DNA of 39,967 nucleotides from Nocardia mexicana NBRC 108244 (GTDB taxonomy: Bacteria; Actinomycetota; Actinomycetes; Mycobacteriales; Mycobacteriaceae): positions 1 through 39,967 of the forward strand of contig NZ_BDBV01000123.1 in the NCBI RefSeq assembly GCF_001613165.1, in the 5' to 3' direction. Under the pieces are notes generated by a model that was given only the letters and a program-made list of their open reading frames with translations, was not told the DNA's origin and searched no databases. The position numbers were made by a program, and so were the translations under genes. The first letter of the stretch is position 1. Each line of letters begins with the position of its first letter. Shown piece by piece: positions 1-7,457 of the stretch.

Positions 1-234
1 TGGGGGACGACGTTGTCCCCGACAGTCACCCGGAAAGTGAGGGCAAGACTAATAGTAAAGACTTAGCAAAGCCTAAGAAAAGGGTATTTAGCTTGGGACA
101 CTTCCGCATCCCGACGTGATCGTCTTCACACCCCGGCCCTCGGCGGTACGACAACTCTCGCAATCACGCACTACGAGCCGGTTCCCGCACTGCAACGAAC
201 TGGTTTCACACTGGACAACACCGTTTGCGCACAA
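1..234. other. Non-coding left edge with AT-rich island
   Basis: No convincing gene was found here. The long open frame on the plus strand that begins near 116 is the antisense shadow of the transporter gene. Positions 45-95 are clearly more AT-rich than the surroundings and hold a motif (51-71) that recurs upstream of the SulP-carbonic anhydrase gene. The likeliest role is the upstream regulatory region of a leftward gene lying outside the window. Confidence 0.5.
51..71. repeat. Copy 1 of an AATAGTAAAGA-N4-GCAAAG motif
   Basis: AATAGTAAAGA, four variable bases, then GCAAAG. The same two blocks with the same spacing occur at 2679-2699. Seventeen fixed A/T-rich positions are improbable by chance in DNA of this GC content. 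On the minus strand the motif reads CTTTGC-N4-TCTTTACTATT and contains a TACTAT that could serve as a -10 element. Function is unknown; a shared regulator-binding site or promoter for leftward genes is inferred. Confidence 0.5.
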
Positions 235-265
235 CAACGCCCCGGGAGCTCACCCCGGGGCGTTG
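235..265 (-). terminator. GC-rich hairpin downstream of the SulP-CA gene
   Basis: Perfect 12-bp inverted repeat (CAACGCCCCGGG / CCCGGGGCGTTG) with a 7-nt loop, starting 45 nt after the stop codon of the leftward SulP-carbonic anhydrase gene. There is no real U-tract, as is common for actinobacterial terminators. A terminator is inferred from position and stem strength. Confidence 0.75.
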
Positions 266-310
266 CCCGACCTGCCGACCCCCGGCCGTCGCCCGCGGCC
301 GGGAGTCCCC

Positions 311-2527
311 CTAGACCGGCAGAGCCGTGACTTGCCTTGCGGCGTCATCGATCTCACCGATCCCCGCGGAGGTGATCTCGACCACACGCGCCGTGGCGAT
401 GTCGAAGAAGAGCCCGGACAGCACCACGCCGCGCTCCTCGATGCCGCGCCGCACCACCGGATGCCGCGCCAGCACGTCCAGTTGCACGGCGACATTCACC
501 ATGCCCAGCTGATCCACCTCGCCGAACCCGGCCGCGGCGGCCGCGACCGCCACGGGATGCCCGGCGCGGAACTGTTCGAGCGCGGGGCGACCGTGCGCCA
601 GCCAGGCGTCCAGGCCGGAACCGCTCACCCGCTCGTGGAACAGGGCCTCCATCGCCCCGCAGCCGGAGTGCCCGCAGACCACCACCGAACGGACGTCCAG
701 TTTGTCCAGGGCATAGACCAGCGCCGCCTCCACCGAGGTGTCGCGGCCGTCGGCGGGAATCAGGTTGCCGATATTGCGGACGGTGAACAGGTCGCCCGGG
801 CCGCTGCTGGTGATCACGTTCGGCACGATCCGCGAATCGGCACACGTGAGGAACAGCGAATCGGGGTTCTGGCCGTCGCGCAGCTCGCCCAGGTGCGGTC
901 GCACCACGTGGGCGTGCCCGCGGTGGTAGGCGGCGACACCGGCCGAGATCGGATCGGTGCGCGCCGTGCGCCGCCACGGGCCCAGCGTCTCGTTCAGGAT
1001 GCGCCGGGCATGCCCGCGGGTGGGCGGGCCCGAGGCCAGATCCGCGATGCGAGCGGTGCCCATCTCCACGAATTCGACGCGCCCACCGCCGATTTCGTAG
1101 TTGCGGGACCATTCGTGCAGCGCATCGGAAGCGGCATGGTCGACGAAATCCACCGCCATCTCCACGGTCACCACGGATCCGGCCGGAATCGCCGCCAGTG
1201 TGCCGGTCAGCCGCGGTACCGCCATGAACGTCAGGGTGCCGTCGATCGTGACCACCCAGCGCCCGCCGATCGACTGCGCCGCGATGGACACCTTCGCCAC
1301 CCGCCACAGCAGCAGCGCGAGCGCCAGCGCCAGGCCGACGAGCATGCCCAGCAGCAGGTTGGCGAACACCACCACCAGCACCGTCGTCGCGTAGACGATC
1401 AGATCCCCGGTGCGGCGGGCCAGCCGGATGTGCGCGAGCTTCACCAGCCCGATGCCGATCACGATGAGCAGTCCGGCCAGCGCCGCCTTCGGGATCTGGC
1501 GCACCACGTCGACCAGCGCGACCGCGAACACCAGCACCCACAGCCCGCTGAGCATGGTCGAGGCCTTGGTGCGCGCACCGGCCTTGACGTTGGTGATGCT
1601 GCGGACGATGACCGCGGCGATCGGCAGCCCGCCCAGCGTCCCGGAGGTCATATTCGCCACGCCCTGCCCGATCAGTTCCCGGTCCAGGTCGGTGCGGCGA
1701 CCCGGGCGCATCCGGTCCACCGCCACCGCCGACAGCAGCGTCTCCACGCTGGCGATCAGCGCGACCGTGAACATCGTCAGCGCGATCGTGCCCCAGCCGC
1801 CGTGCGGCACCTGCGGCAGCGCGATGTCGTCGAACAGCGAGCCGGACAGCGTGATCCGCTCGACCGTGGTCGGCACGACCATGGCCAGCAGCGTCGCCAC
1901 CACCACCGCGGCCAGCGGCGCGGGGACCGCGCGCACCGGCTTCGGCAGATACTTCCAGCCCAGCAGGATGGCGATGACGACGACGCCGACCAGCGCGTCC
2001 CCGCCGCGCACCGACCCCAGCTGCTGCGGTAGCTGCACGATGCTCTGCCACGACGAACTCAGCGACTGCCCGCCGAGCAGGACGTGCAACTGCTGCAGCG
2101 CGATGACGACGCCGATACCGGCGAGCATGCCGTGCACGACGACCGGCGCGATGGCGAGGGCGCCGCGCGCGAGGCGGGTGAGCCCGAAGACGACCTGCAG
2201 CAGCCCCGCCCCGACGGTGACGAAACAGGTGACGGCCCAGCCGAATTGCTGAATGCTCTGCGCGACCACCACCGTGAGGCTGGCCGTCGGGCCGCTGACC
2301 TGCAGCGATGAACCCCCCAACGCTCCGGCGACCAGGCCGCCCACCACCGCGGCCAGCAGTCCGGCCGCGACGGGTGCGCCGGTGGCTACGGCCACGCCGA
2401 TGGACAAAGGTAAAGCGACGAGAAAGACCACCACGGAGGCGGGTAGATCGTGACGAAGCAGACCTGGAAGCGCGCCGGAAAGACCGGGAAGCGACGTCCG
2501 TCGGGCCGGATCGGTGTCGGTTGACAT
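311..2527 (-). CDS. SulP-family anion transporter fused to beta-carbonic anhydrase
   Basis: Predicted inner-membrane protein of 738 aa that couples a SulP (SLC26-like) anion permease, probably for bicarbonate or sulfate, to a cytoplasmic beta-carbonic anhydrase. The first ~400 residues are strongly hydrophobic with several membrane spans. A STAS-like stretch follows, and the C-terminal ~190 residues are a beta-CA: CADSR with Cys562, Asp564 and Arg566, then CGHSGC with His620 and Cys623, the expected Cys-His-Cys zinc site and Asp-Arg dyad. The start at 2527 is chosen because GAAGGAGA lies just upstream; an in-frame ATG at 2566 has no such signal. The fusion is known in actinobacteria, and the intact zinc site suggests both halves work. 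The transported anion cannot be read from sequence; bicarbonate is favoured because of the fused enzyme. A hairpin follows the stop codon. Confidence 0.93.
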   Translation of the reverse strand: MSTDTDPARRTSLPGLSGALPGLLRHDLPASVVVFLVALPLSIGVAVATGAPVAAGLLAAVVGGLVAGALGGSSLQVSGPTASLTVVVAQSIQQFGWAVTCFVTVGAGLLQVVFGLTRLARGALAIAPVVVHGMLAGIGVVIALQQLHVLLGGQSLSSSWQSIVQLPQQLGSVRGGDALVGVVVIAILLGWKYLPKPVRAVPAPLAAVVVATLLAMVVPTTVERITLSGSLFDDIALPQVPHGGWGTIALTMFTVALIASVETLLSAVAVDRMRPGRRTDLDRELIGQGVANMTSGTLGGLPIAAVIVRSITNVKAGARTKASTMLSGLWVLVFAVALVDVVRQIPKAALAGLLIVIGIGLVKLAHIRLARRTGDLIVYATTVLVVVFANLLLGMLVGLALALALLLWRVAKVSIAAQSIGGRWVVTIDGTLTFMAVPRLTGTLAAIPAGSVVTVEMAVDFVDHAASDALHEWSRNYEIGGGRVEFVEMGTARIADLASGPPTRGHARRILNETLGPWRRTARTDPISAGVAAYHRGHAHVVRPHLGELRDGQNPDSLFLTCADSRIVPNVITSSGPGDLFTVRNIGNLIPADGRDTSVEAALVYALDKLDVRSVVVCGHSGCGAMEALFHERVSGSGLDAWLAHGRPALEQFRAGHPVAVAAAAAGFGEVDQLGMVNVAVQLDVLARHPVVRRGIEERGVVLSGLFFDIATARVVEITSAGIGEIDDAARQVTALPV

Positions 2528-2678
2528 ATTTCTCCTTCGCCGAACCGGGCTACCGGATCGGTTCATCGGTCAAACATGTACTGGCATCGAAAAGCTGGCG
2601 GGCGAAGCCAAGTGGAGCCGAGACACTGTGGAGCTGTGAGACTTCCGAGCTGAAGACCCCGTGACACAGGGTCTGCCC

Positions 2679-2699
2679 AATAGTAAAGAATCGGCAAAG
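2679..2699. repeat. Copy 2 of the AATAGTAAAGA-N4-GCAAAG motif, upstream of SulP-CA
   Basis: Same blocks and spacing as 51-71, about 150 bp upstream of the SulP-CA start codon. It lies in the 255-bp gene-free stretch 2528-2782, which must hold the transporter promoter. The minus strand again contains TACTAT as a possible -10. The regulator is unknown. Confidence 0.5.
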
Positions 2700-2782
2700 G
2701 AGATGGAAAGCGTTTGCAGTAAGAATCTGCCTTCCGCTACCAAATCGTGATCTCTCTCACTTGGAAGCATCGGGCTACCGAC

Positions 2783-3325
2783 CTAGCCGAGGCCGTGCTC
2801 GTCGACCGCCGTGCTCATGCTCGTGCCGTTGATTTCCAGATACAGCAGGCGCTCGTGGCGGGACAGCGTGACGATGTTGCGGCGTTCCAGCGCGGCGACG
2901 GCGGAGTCGACGAACTCCCGGTCGAAGGCATAGAGCGGAATCGCCTCGGCGCGGTGAATTCGCTTGCCCGCCAACGGACTCAGCACCTTGACGGGATCGC
3001 GATGGGTGTAGACCGCGACCCGCTCGGCCAGCTTGCTGCCCCGATGCAGGCGGTCGGCGTCGGGAGCGCCGACCTCGATCCACGCGGTGAGCCGCCCGGT
3101 CAGATCGCGCACCAGGACCGCGGGTTCGTCGGTGGACGACACCCCGCCGTCGCTGAAGGCGATGCCCTCCTCGAGCTCGAGGCAGTAGGCCAGCACCCGC
3201 GTCACCATGAACTCGGCCGTCTCCGACGGGTGCCGCGCGACCCGCAGGTCCAACTCCCGATAGACGTCGCGATCGACGTCGGCCAGTTGCACGGCGAAGG
3301 TGTAGACGGTTGCGCTGAGGGCCAC
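2783..3325 (-). CDS. YaeQ family protein
   Basis: A 180-aa soluble protein matching the YaeQ family along its length, including the family-typical opening ALSATVYTF and the central ITAWIEVG-type segment (here LTAWIEVGAPDADRLHRGSK). YaeQ has a PD-(D/E)XK-nuclease-like fold; its cellular role is not established, and early links to RfaH-like function are weak. The start is GTG at 3325. There is no clear Shine-Dalgarno, but a TAGGCT hexamer ends 9 nt upstream, so the mRNA may be nearly leaderless. It lies 28 bp downstream of the HxlR regulator gene on the same strand and may be partly co-transcribed with it. Confidence 0.85.
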   Translation of the reverse strand: MALSATVYTFAVQLADVDRDVYRELDLRVARHPSETAEFMVTRVLAYCLELEEGIAFSDGGVSSTDEPAVLVRDLTGRLTAWIEVGAPDADRLHRGSKLAERVAVYTHRDPVKVLSPLAGKRIHRAEAIPLYAFDREFVDSAVAALERRNIVTLSRHERLLYLEINGTSMSTAVDEHGLG

Positions 3326-3353
3326 AGGACCGGGAGCCTAGCGGTCGCGGTCG

Positions 3354-3968
3354 CTACCGCGCGGCGGGAGTGGGTGATTCACGGGCGGGCCAGTCGGCAT
3401 CCGGGACCACGTCGGCGAGCGACCGGGTGCCGGTGGCGACGGCGGTGGCGGTGGCCATGTCCAGGCGGAGTTCCATGTCCGGATCCGGCGCGGGGCCGTC
3501 GCGGTGGGCGATTCCGGTGTCGTCGACGACGACGTGGAAGACCGTTTCCCCGATCGTCACGGTGACGGTTCCGGCCTCGATGCGGCGGGCGATGGCACGG
3601 CCGAGCGGCAGGGCGAACCAGTGCGCGCGCACCGCATCGGTGGCGCGGCGCTCGCCGAGCAGCGGGGTCCCCCACGCCGACAGCGCCTCCAGGACCGGAC
3701 GCAGCGCCGCGCCCTCGGGGGTGAGCTCGTAGGCCGCCGTCGCCCCGCGCGGTCCGGCGCGATGCCGGGTCAGGACGCCGTCGCGTTCGAGGTCCCTGAG
3801 CCGCGCCGCCAGCACATCGGTGCTGATGCCGGGCAGATCGGCGAACAGATCGCTGTAACGGCGTGGGCCGGAACACAATTCGCGGATCACCAGCAGGCTC
3901 CATCGGTCGCCGACGACGTCGAGGGCTCGGCTCGCGGCGCAGTAGTGGTCGTAGCTTCGGCGTGGCAC
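3354..3968 (-). CDS. HxlR-family winged-helix transcriptional regulator
   Basis: Predicted 204-aa DNA-binding regulator. Near the N-terminus it has the HxlR signature: a conserved Cys in YDHYCAASRALDVVGDRWSLL, then RELCSGPRRYSDL and GISTDVLAARLRDLERDGVLTR (winged helix). The C-terminal ~100 residues after the usual ~100-aa HxlR core form an extra domain seen in longer family members. The start is GTG at 3968: a TACAGT hexamer (3975-3980, minus strand) lies exactly 6 nt upstream, which suggests a leaderless mRNA. Longer upstream frames would overlap the divergent promoter and operators. It is divergent from the aminotransferase gene; two ACTTGG-N5-CCAAGT palindromes sit between them, one over its own -35 region, so autoregulation and control of the neighbour are inferred. 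Confidence 0.88.
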   Translation of the reverse strand: MPRRSYDHYCAASRALDVVGDRWSLLVIRELCSGPRRYSDLFADLPGISTDVLAARLRDLERDGVLTRHRAGPRGATAAYELTPEGAALRPVLEALSAWGTPLLGERRATDAVRAHWFALPLGRAIARRIEAGTVTVTIGETVFHVVVDDTGIAHRDGPAPDPDMELRLDMATATAVATGTRSLADVVPDADWPARESPTPAAR

Positions 3969-3974
3969 ATCCCC

Positions 3975-4003
3975 ACTGTAGCCCGCGACTTGGAAAAACC
4001 AAG
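3975..4003 (-). promoter_or_regulatory. Putative leaderless promoter of the HxlR gene
   Basis: On the minus strand TTGGTT (3997-4002) is followed after 16 nt by TACAGT (3975-3980), then 6 nt and the GTG start codon. Spacing fits a sigma-A-type promoter with transcription beginning at the start codon. The -35 overlaps palindrome 1. Confidence 0.5.
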
Positions 4004-4004
4004 T
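3988..4004. promoter_or_regulatory. HxlR operator palindrome 1
   Basis: ACTTGG-N5-CCAAGT, perfect 6-bp arms. Its centre is 21 bp from the second palindrome, two helical turns, so two dimers would sit on the same DNA face. It overlaps the predicted -35 of the HxlR gene. Assignment to HxlR is inferred from position. Confidence 0.75.
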
Positions 4005-4008
4005 GCAT

Positions 4009-4025
4009 ACTTGGAACTTCCAAGT
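4009..4025. promoter_or_regulatory. HxlR operator palindrome 2
   Basis: ACTTGG-N5-CCAAGT with the same arms as the copy at 3988-4004. It directly abuts TAGAGT (4025-4030), a possible -10 for the rightward aminotransferase gene, a position suited to repression. Confidence 0.75.
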
Positions 4026-4055
4026 AGAGTGGGTGTCCACCGCACCGAGGAAGGG

Positions 4056-5273
4056 ATGTTCATGCAGGTCAAGCAGTCGAGCAAGCTGTCGGGGGTGTCC
4101 TACGAGATCCGCGGACCGGTGGCGGAGCACGCGGCCCGGCTGGAGGCCGAGGGCCACCACGTGGTGAAGCTCAACACGGGCAACCCCCTGCAGTTCGGTT
4201 TCGAGGCGCCCCCGGAGATCCTGCAGGACATCGTCCGCAACCTGCCCGCCTCGAGCGGCTACTGCACGTCGAAGGGACTACTCTCGGCCCGGCGCGCGGT
4301 CGTGCAGTACTACGAGACCCTCGGCGTCGGCGACCTCGACATCGAGCAGGTCTTCCTCGGCAACGGTGTCTCCGAGCTGATCATGATGGCGATGACGGCG
4401 CTGCTGGAGAACGGCGACGAAGTGCTCGTTCCCGCACCGGATTTCCCGCTCTGGACCGCGTCGACGACGCTCAACGGCGGCCGCCCCGTGCACTACATGT
4501 GCGACGAGTCCGCGGACTGGTTCCCCGATGTCGCCGATATCGAGGCGAAGGTCACCGACCGCACCCGCGCGATCGTGATCATCAACCCGAACAATCCCAC
4601 CGGTGCGGTCTACTCACCGGAGGTGCTGCGACAGATCCTCGAGGTCGCGCGCCGCCACAACCTCGTGGTGTTCTCCGACGAGATCTACGACAAGATCCGC
4701 TACGACGATGCCGACCACGTCGCCACCGCCGCGCTCGCGCCCGATCTGCTGTGCCTGACCTTCTCCGGACTGTCGAAGTCCTACCGCTGCGCCGGATTCC
4801 GGTCCGGCTGGATGGCGGTCTCCGGCCCGACGCAGCACGCGGAGAACTACCTGGAGGGCATGACCATGCTGGCGGGGCTGCGGCTGTGCGCGAATGTTCC
4901 TGCGCAGCAGGCGATTCAGGCGGCCCTCGGCGGCCATCAGAGCATCTACGACCTGACATTGCCGGGCGGGCGGCTGCGCGAGCAGAGCGAGCGGGCCTGG
5001 GAGGCGCTCAATTCCATTCCGGGCGTATCGTGCGTGCGGCCCCGGGGCGCGCTCTACGCGTTTCCGCGGATCGATCTCGACATGTACCCGATCCACGACG
5101 ACGAACAGTTCGTCCTGGACCTGCTGCTGCAGGAGAAGCTGCACATCGTGCAGGGCACCGGATTCAACTGGCCGCGACCGGATCACTTCCGCATCGTGAC
5201 CCTCCCCTACGCCGACGATCTCGAGGCCATCATCGAGCGCATCGGGCGCTTCCTGGCAACCTACCGCCAGTAG
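4056..5273 (+). CDS. alaA: AlaA-type pyridoxal-phosphate aminotransferase
   Basis: Class I/II PLP aminotransferase of 405 aa, the same length as E. coli AlaA and very similar to it from memory: SSKL..V.Y.IRGPV near the N-terminus, NPNNPTGAVYS, DEIYDKI, and the PLP lysine (Lys241) in SGLSKSYRCAGFR. AlaA makes alanine from pyruvate with glutamate as amino donor; the mycobacterial homologue is annotated as AspC. Two starts are possible, ATG 4056 and ATG 4062. GAGGAAGGG at 4047-4055 gives better spacing to 4062, so the protein may be two residues shorter. The promoter region carries two HxlR-type palindromes, implying that this housekeeping-looking enzyme is controlled by the divergent regulator. 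Substrate range beyond alanine/glutamate is not readable. Confidence 0.92.
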   Translation: MFMQVKQSSKLSGVSYEIRGPVAEHAARLEAEGHHVVKLNTGNPLQFGFEAPPEILQDIVRNLPASSGYCTSKGLLSARRAVVQYYETLGVGDLDIEQVFLGNGVSELIMMAMTALLENGDEVLVPAPDFPLWTASTTLNGGRPVHYMCDESADWFPDVADIEAKVTDRTRAIVIINPNNPTGAVYSPEVLRQILEVARRHNLVVFSDEIYDKIRYDDADHVATAALAPDLLCLTFSGLSKSYRCAGFRSGWMAVSGPTQHAENYLEGMTMLAGLRLCANVPAQQAIQAALGGHQSIYDLTLPGGRLREQSERAWEALNSIPGVSCVRPRGALYAFPRIDLDMYPIHDDEQFVLDLLLQEKLHIVQGTGFNWPRPDHFRIVTLPYADDLEAIIERIGRFLATYRQ

Positions 5274-5277
5274 CCGG

Positions 5278-5610
5278 TCACGGGTCGGCCCGCTCGGCGA
5301 CCAGGAAGTCGCGGTGGCCGATCCGGAGCAGCCGGGGGCGGCGCATCGCGATGAAGCGGCCGCGGTGCTCCAGCCGGAAGTCGCCGGACGCCAGGATGTT
5401 TCGCACCCAATCGCTGGCGCGGCCGTAGTTGACGGCGACCATCAGCTCGTCGCCGTCCCAGGTGATCCCGATCGGGGTGCGGTAGCTCCGGCCGGAGCGG
5501 CGGCCCACGTGCACGACATTGGCGTAGCCGTCCACCCGCCCGGCGAACCAGCGGAATCCGGGATTGGTCGCACAGCGGTTGACGCGCGCGAGGAGCCGCA
5601 TCGCAGTCAT
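5278..5610 (-). CDS. Nitroreductase family deazaflavin (F420)-dependent oxidoreductase
   Basis: Short 110-aa protein of the Ddn/FDOR split-barrel type. The segment VVHVGRRSGRSYRTPIGI is the family signature (GRKSGRxRxTPL), followed by a D-G-D turn and the NYGRASDWVRNILASG stretch that corresponds to the WxxNL region of the family. Members use F420H2 to reduce nitro compounds or quinones, or simply bind F420. It is smaller than Ddn (about 150 aa), so catalytic ability is uncertain. It is convergent with the aminotransferase gene (4-bp gap) and lies 44 bp downstream of the beta-helix gene. ATG 5610 is taken as start; ATG 5601 is also possible. Confidence 0.8.
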   Translation of the reverse strand: MTAMRLLARVNRCATNPGFRWFAGRVDGYANVVHVGRRSGRSYRTPIGITWDGDELMVAVNYGRASDWVRNILASGDFRLEHRGRFIAMRRPRLLRIGHRDFLVAERADP

Positions 5611-5654
5611 CGGTTCAGCCTACCGGGCGTTCGCTCCGTTCTCGGTGAGCTCGA

Positions 5655-7400
5655 CTATTTCGTGCACGGGCCCGGCGACCCATCGACCGAGACCCCCGAC
5701 AGCTGCACCGGACCCGCCACGCAGACGTTCCCGGTACTGCCCAGCGCGCCGCCGCCGAAGTCGAGTGCGATGCTGCCGCTTTCGCCACCGCGCCGGTCGG
5801 CGCGGATCGCCGCCTGCGCGGCGCCGGTGATCGAGGAGTCCTGCACCCGGACGCGCAGTGCGGCGGGATTGCCGACCACGAGCACGTTCAGGCCGTTGAC
5901 CGCGGCACCGGAAACGCGGGAATCCTGGATGTCGAAGCTCATCTCGGCCGCGCCGCCGCCCTCCGGCGTGTAGCTCACGATGCCGATCCCGTCGCCGCTG
6001 CAATCGCCGAACTCCGAGTTCCGCACCACCAGGCCCGTCTTCGAGGCGCGCCCGAATCCCGTTGTCACCAAGCATGTTCCGAGGTTGACGGGTACCACCG
6101 GGTGCGCCGCGGCGCCGGGGAAGGTGGAGTGCATGGCACGGACGCCGTCCAGTGTCAGCTGCTGTTCGGCGGCATCGCCGCTGAGGTTGTAGTTCTCGAT
6201 CACGTCGCCGACGACCCGGTCGAAGGTGCTGTCGGTGACCGTGACCTCGGAAGTCGGTGAGCCGCTGGTCGTCACGTACTCCAGGCCGTTGGCCGAGAAG
6301 TTCCCGCCGCCGTTGTCGAACCGGTGCCGGTCGACGCGGGCGCGCAGCCACGAACGACCGGTGGGGTTGATGAAGATTCCCTCGCTGTCGGCGGCCAGAT
6401 TGCCCGGATGCCCTGCGGGACTGGCGATATCGGTCTCGGTATTGCCGGTGAGGGTCGCCTCGAGCCGGGAATCGTCGTTGCTCTGCAGTCCGATCGCCAG
6501 GATCGACAGCTTGGCGAGACCCAGGTTGATGTGGGTCAGGGTGTTGTCGGTGAGCTCGGCCGCCACCGTCGCCGAACCGAAGGTGCGCACGTCGATGCCG
6601 TCACCGCAGCCGGTGTCGTGCACCCGATTCCCCTCGATGCGAACGGTTCCGGTGGCGGTGGCGGCATCCACCATCACCGCGGCCCAGCCGTTGTTCAAGA
6701 GCAGGAACGGGGGCAGCGGAGCGACCGCCACTCCCGCGGGCAGGGTCACCGGGACCTGGAAGGGGCCGATCATGAAACCGTCGTGGCACAGGCGGTTGGT
6801 GCCCGAGATGTCGTTGCCGGACACCGTCACATCTGCGACATCATTGCCGTAGATGCCGCCGCGGGTGGCGCCGTCGATGACCAGATTGCGCACGGCCGCG
6901 CCCCTCGCGAGTTTCACCGCGTCTCCGTCGCGCGCGAGTCTGCTATTGGTCAGCCTCGGCACCGGGGCGGCGGCGGGCGCCTCGGTCACCGCCGGTCCGG
7001 CACCGATCAGCTGCTGGCCCGGTTTCAGCGCGATCCCGCCGTCCAGCGGCGGCGCGTTCCGCGGGGCGGGCAGCACCACGATGGTGTCGCCGGGACTCCC
7101 CGCGCGCTCGACGGCCTCGAGACTGCCGAACGGAGCCGCCTCGGAGCCGTTGCCGCCCGCTGCCGCGCCGGAAACCACGTACCAGGTCGCGGGTATACCC
7201 GGATCCGCCTGCGCGGCACCATAATTCAGGCTCGCTACGACACCGACGAGCACGGCGAGCACCGGAACGCTCAGCGGGCGACCACGTTCCCGGCACTCCC
7301 CTGCGGCACCGGGTCCCCTGGCCCGCCGCCCGGCCACGCGGCGGTCGATCGCCCACCGTTCATACGTCATGGATCGCATGGTTCCAGACCGACCGGCCAT
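5655..7400 (-). CDS. Secreted right-handed parallel beta-helix protein
   Basis: Predicted exported protein of up to 581 aa. A basic N-terminal stretch leads into a hydrophobic segment (about residues 43-66) ending AAQADPG, a plausible signal peptidase site. The remainder has beta-helix rhythm: repeated short strands rich in N, D, G, V and T, such as AVRNLVIDGATRGGIYGNDVADVTVSGNDISG, as in the pectate-lyase/DUF1565 superfamily. No catalytic signature of a specific lyase was recognised. The start is uncertain: ATGs at 7400, 7379 and 7370 all lack a clear ribosome-binding site. It lies 57 bp downstream of the secreted CocE-type hydrolase on the same strand, so joint extracellular action on one polymer or envelope component is possible but unproven. 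Confidence 0.75.
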   Translation of the reverse strand: MAGRSGTMRSMTYERWAIDRRVAGRRARGPGAAGECRERGRPLSVPVLAVLVGVVASLNYGAAQADPGIPATWYVVSGAAAGGNGSEAAPFGSLEAVERAGSPGDTIVVLPAPRNAPPLDGGIALKPGQQLIGAGPAVTEAPAAAPVPRLTNSRLARDGDAVKLARGAAVRNLVIDGATRGGIYGNDVADVTVSGNDISGTNRLCHDGFMIGPFQVPVTLPAGVAVAPLPPFLLLNNGWAAVMVDAATATGTVRIEGNRVHDTGCGDGIDVRTFGSATVAAELTDNTLTHINLGLAKLSILAIGLQSNDDSRLEATLTGNTETDIASPAGHPGNLAADSEGIFINPTGRSWLRARVDRHRFDNGGGNFSANGLEYVTTSGSPTSEVTVTDSTFDRVVGDVIENYNLSGDAAEQQLTLDGVRAMHSTFPGAAAHPVVPVNLGTCLVTTGFGRASKTGLVVRNSEFGDCSGDGIGIVSYTPEGGGAAEMSFDIQDSRVSGAAVNGLNVLVVGNPAALRVRVQDSSITGAAQAAIRADRRGGESGSIALDFGGGALGSTGNVCVAGPVQLSGVSVDGSPGPCTK

Positions 7401-7457
7401 CGACAGCGGGCAAACTCACGGAAACGACCGCTGCCGCTTGTGCATTCGAACGGATAC

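Noticed and set aside
116..2032. Long plus-strand open frame (638 codons) opposite the SulP-CA gene
   Set aside because: Arg/His/Asp/Pro/Gln-rich nonsense composition typical of an antisense frame in high-GC DNA; the minus strand carries an unmistakable transporter-enzyme fusion.
3354..4160. N-terminal extension of the HxlR regulator to 4160
   Set aside because: The added residues cross both operators and the divergent aminotransferase start; the HxlR family begins near the GTG at 3968.
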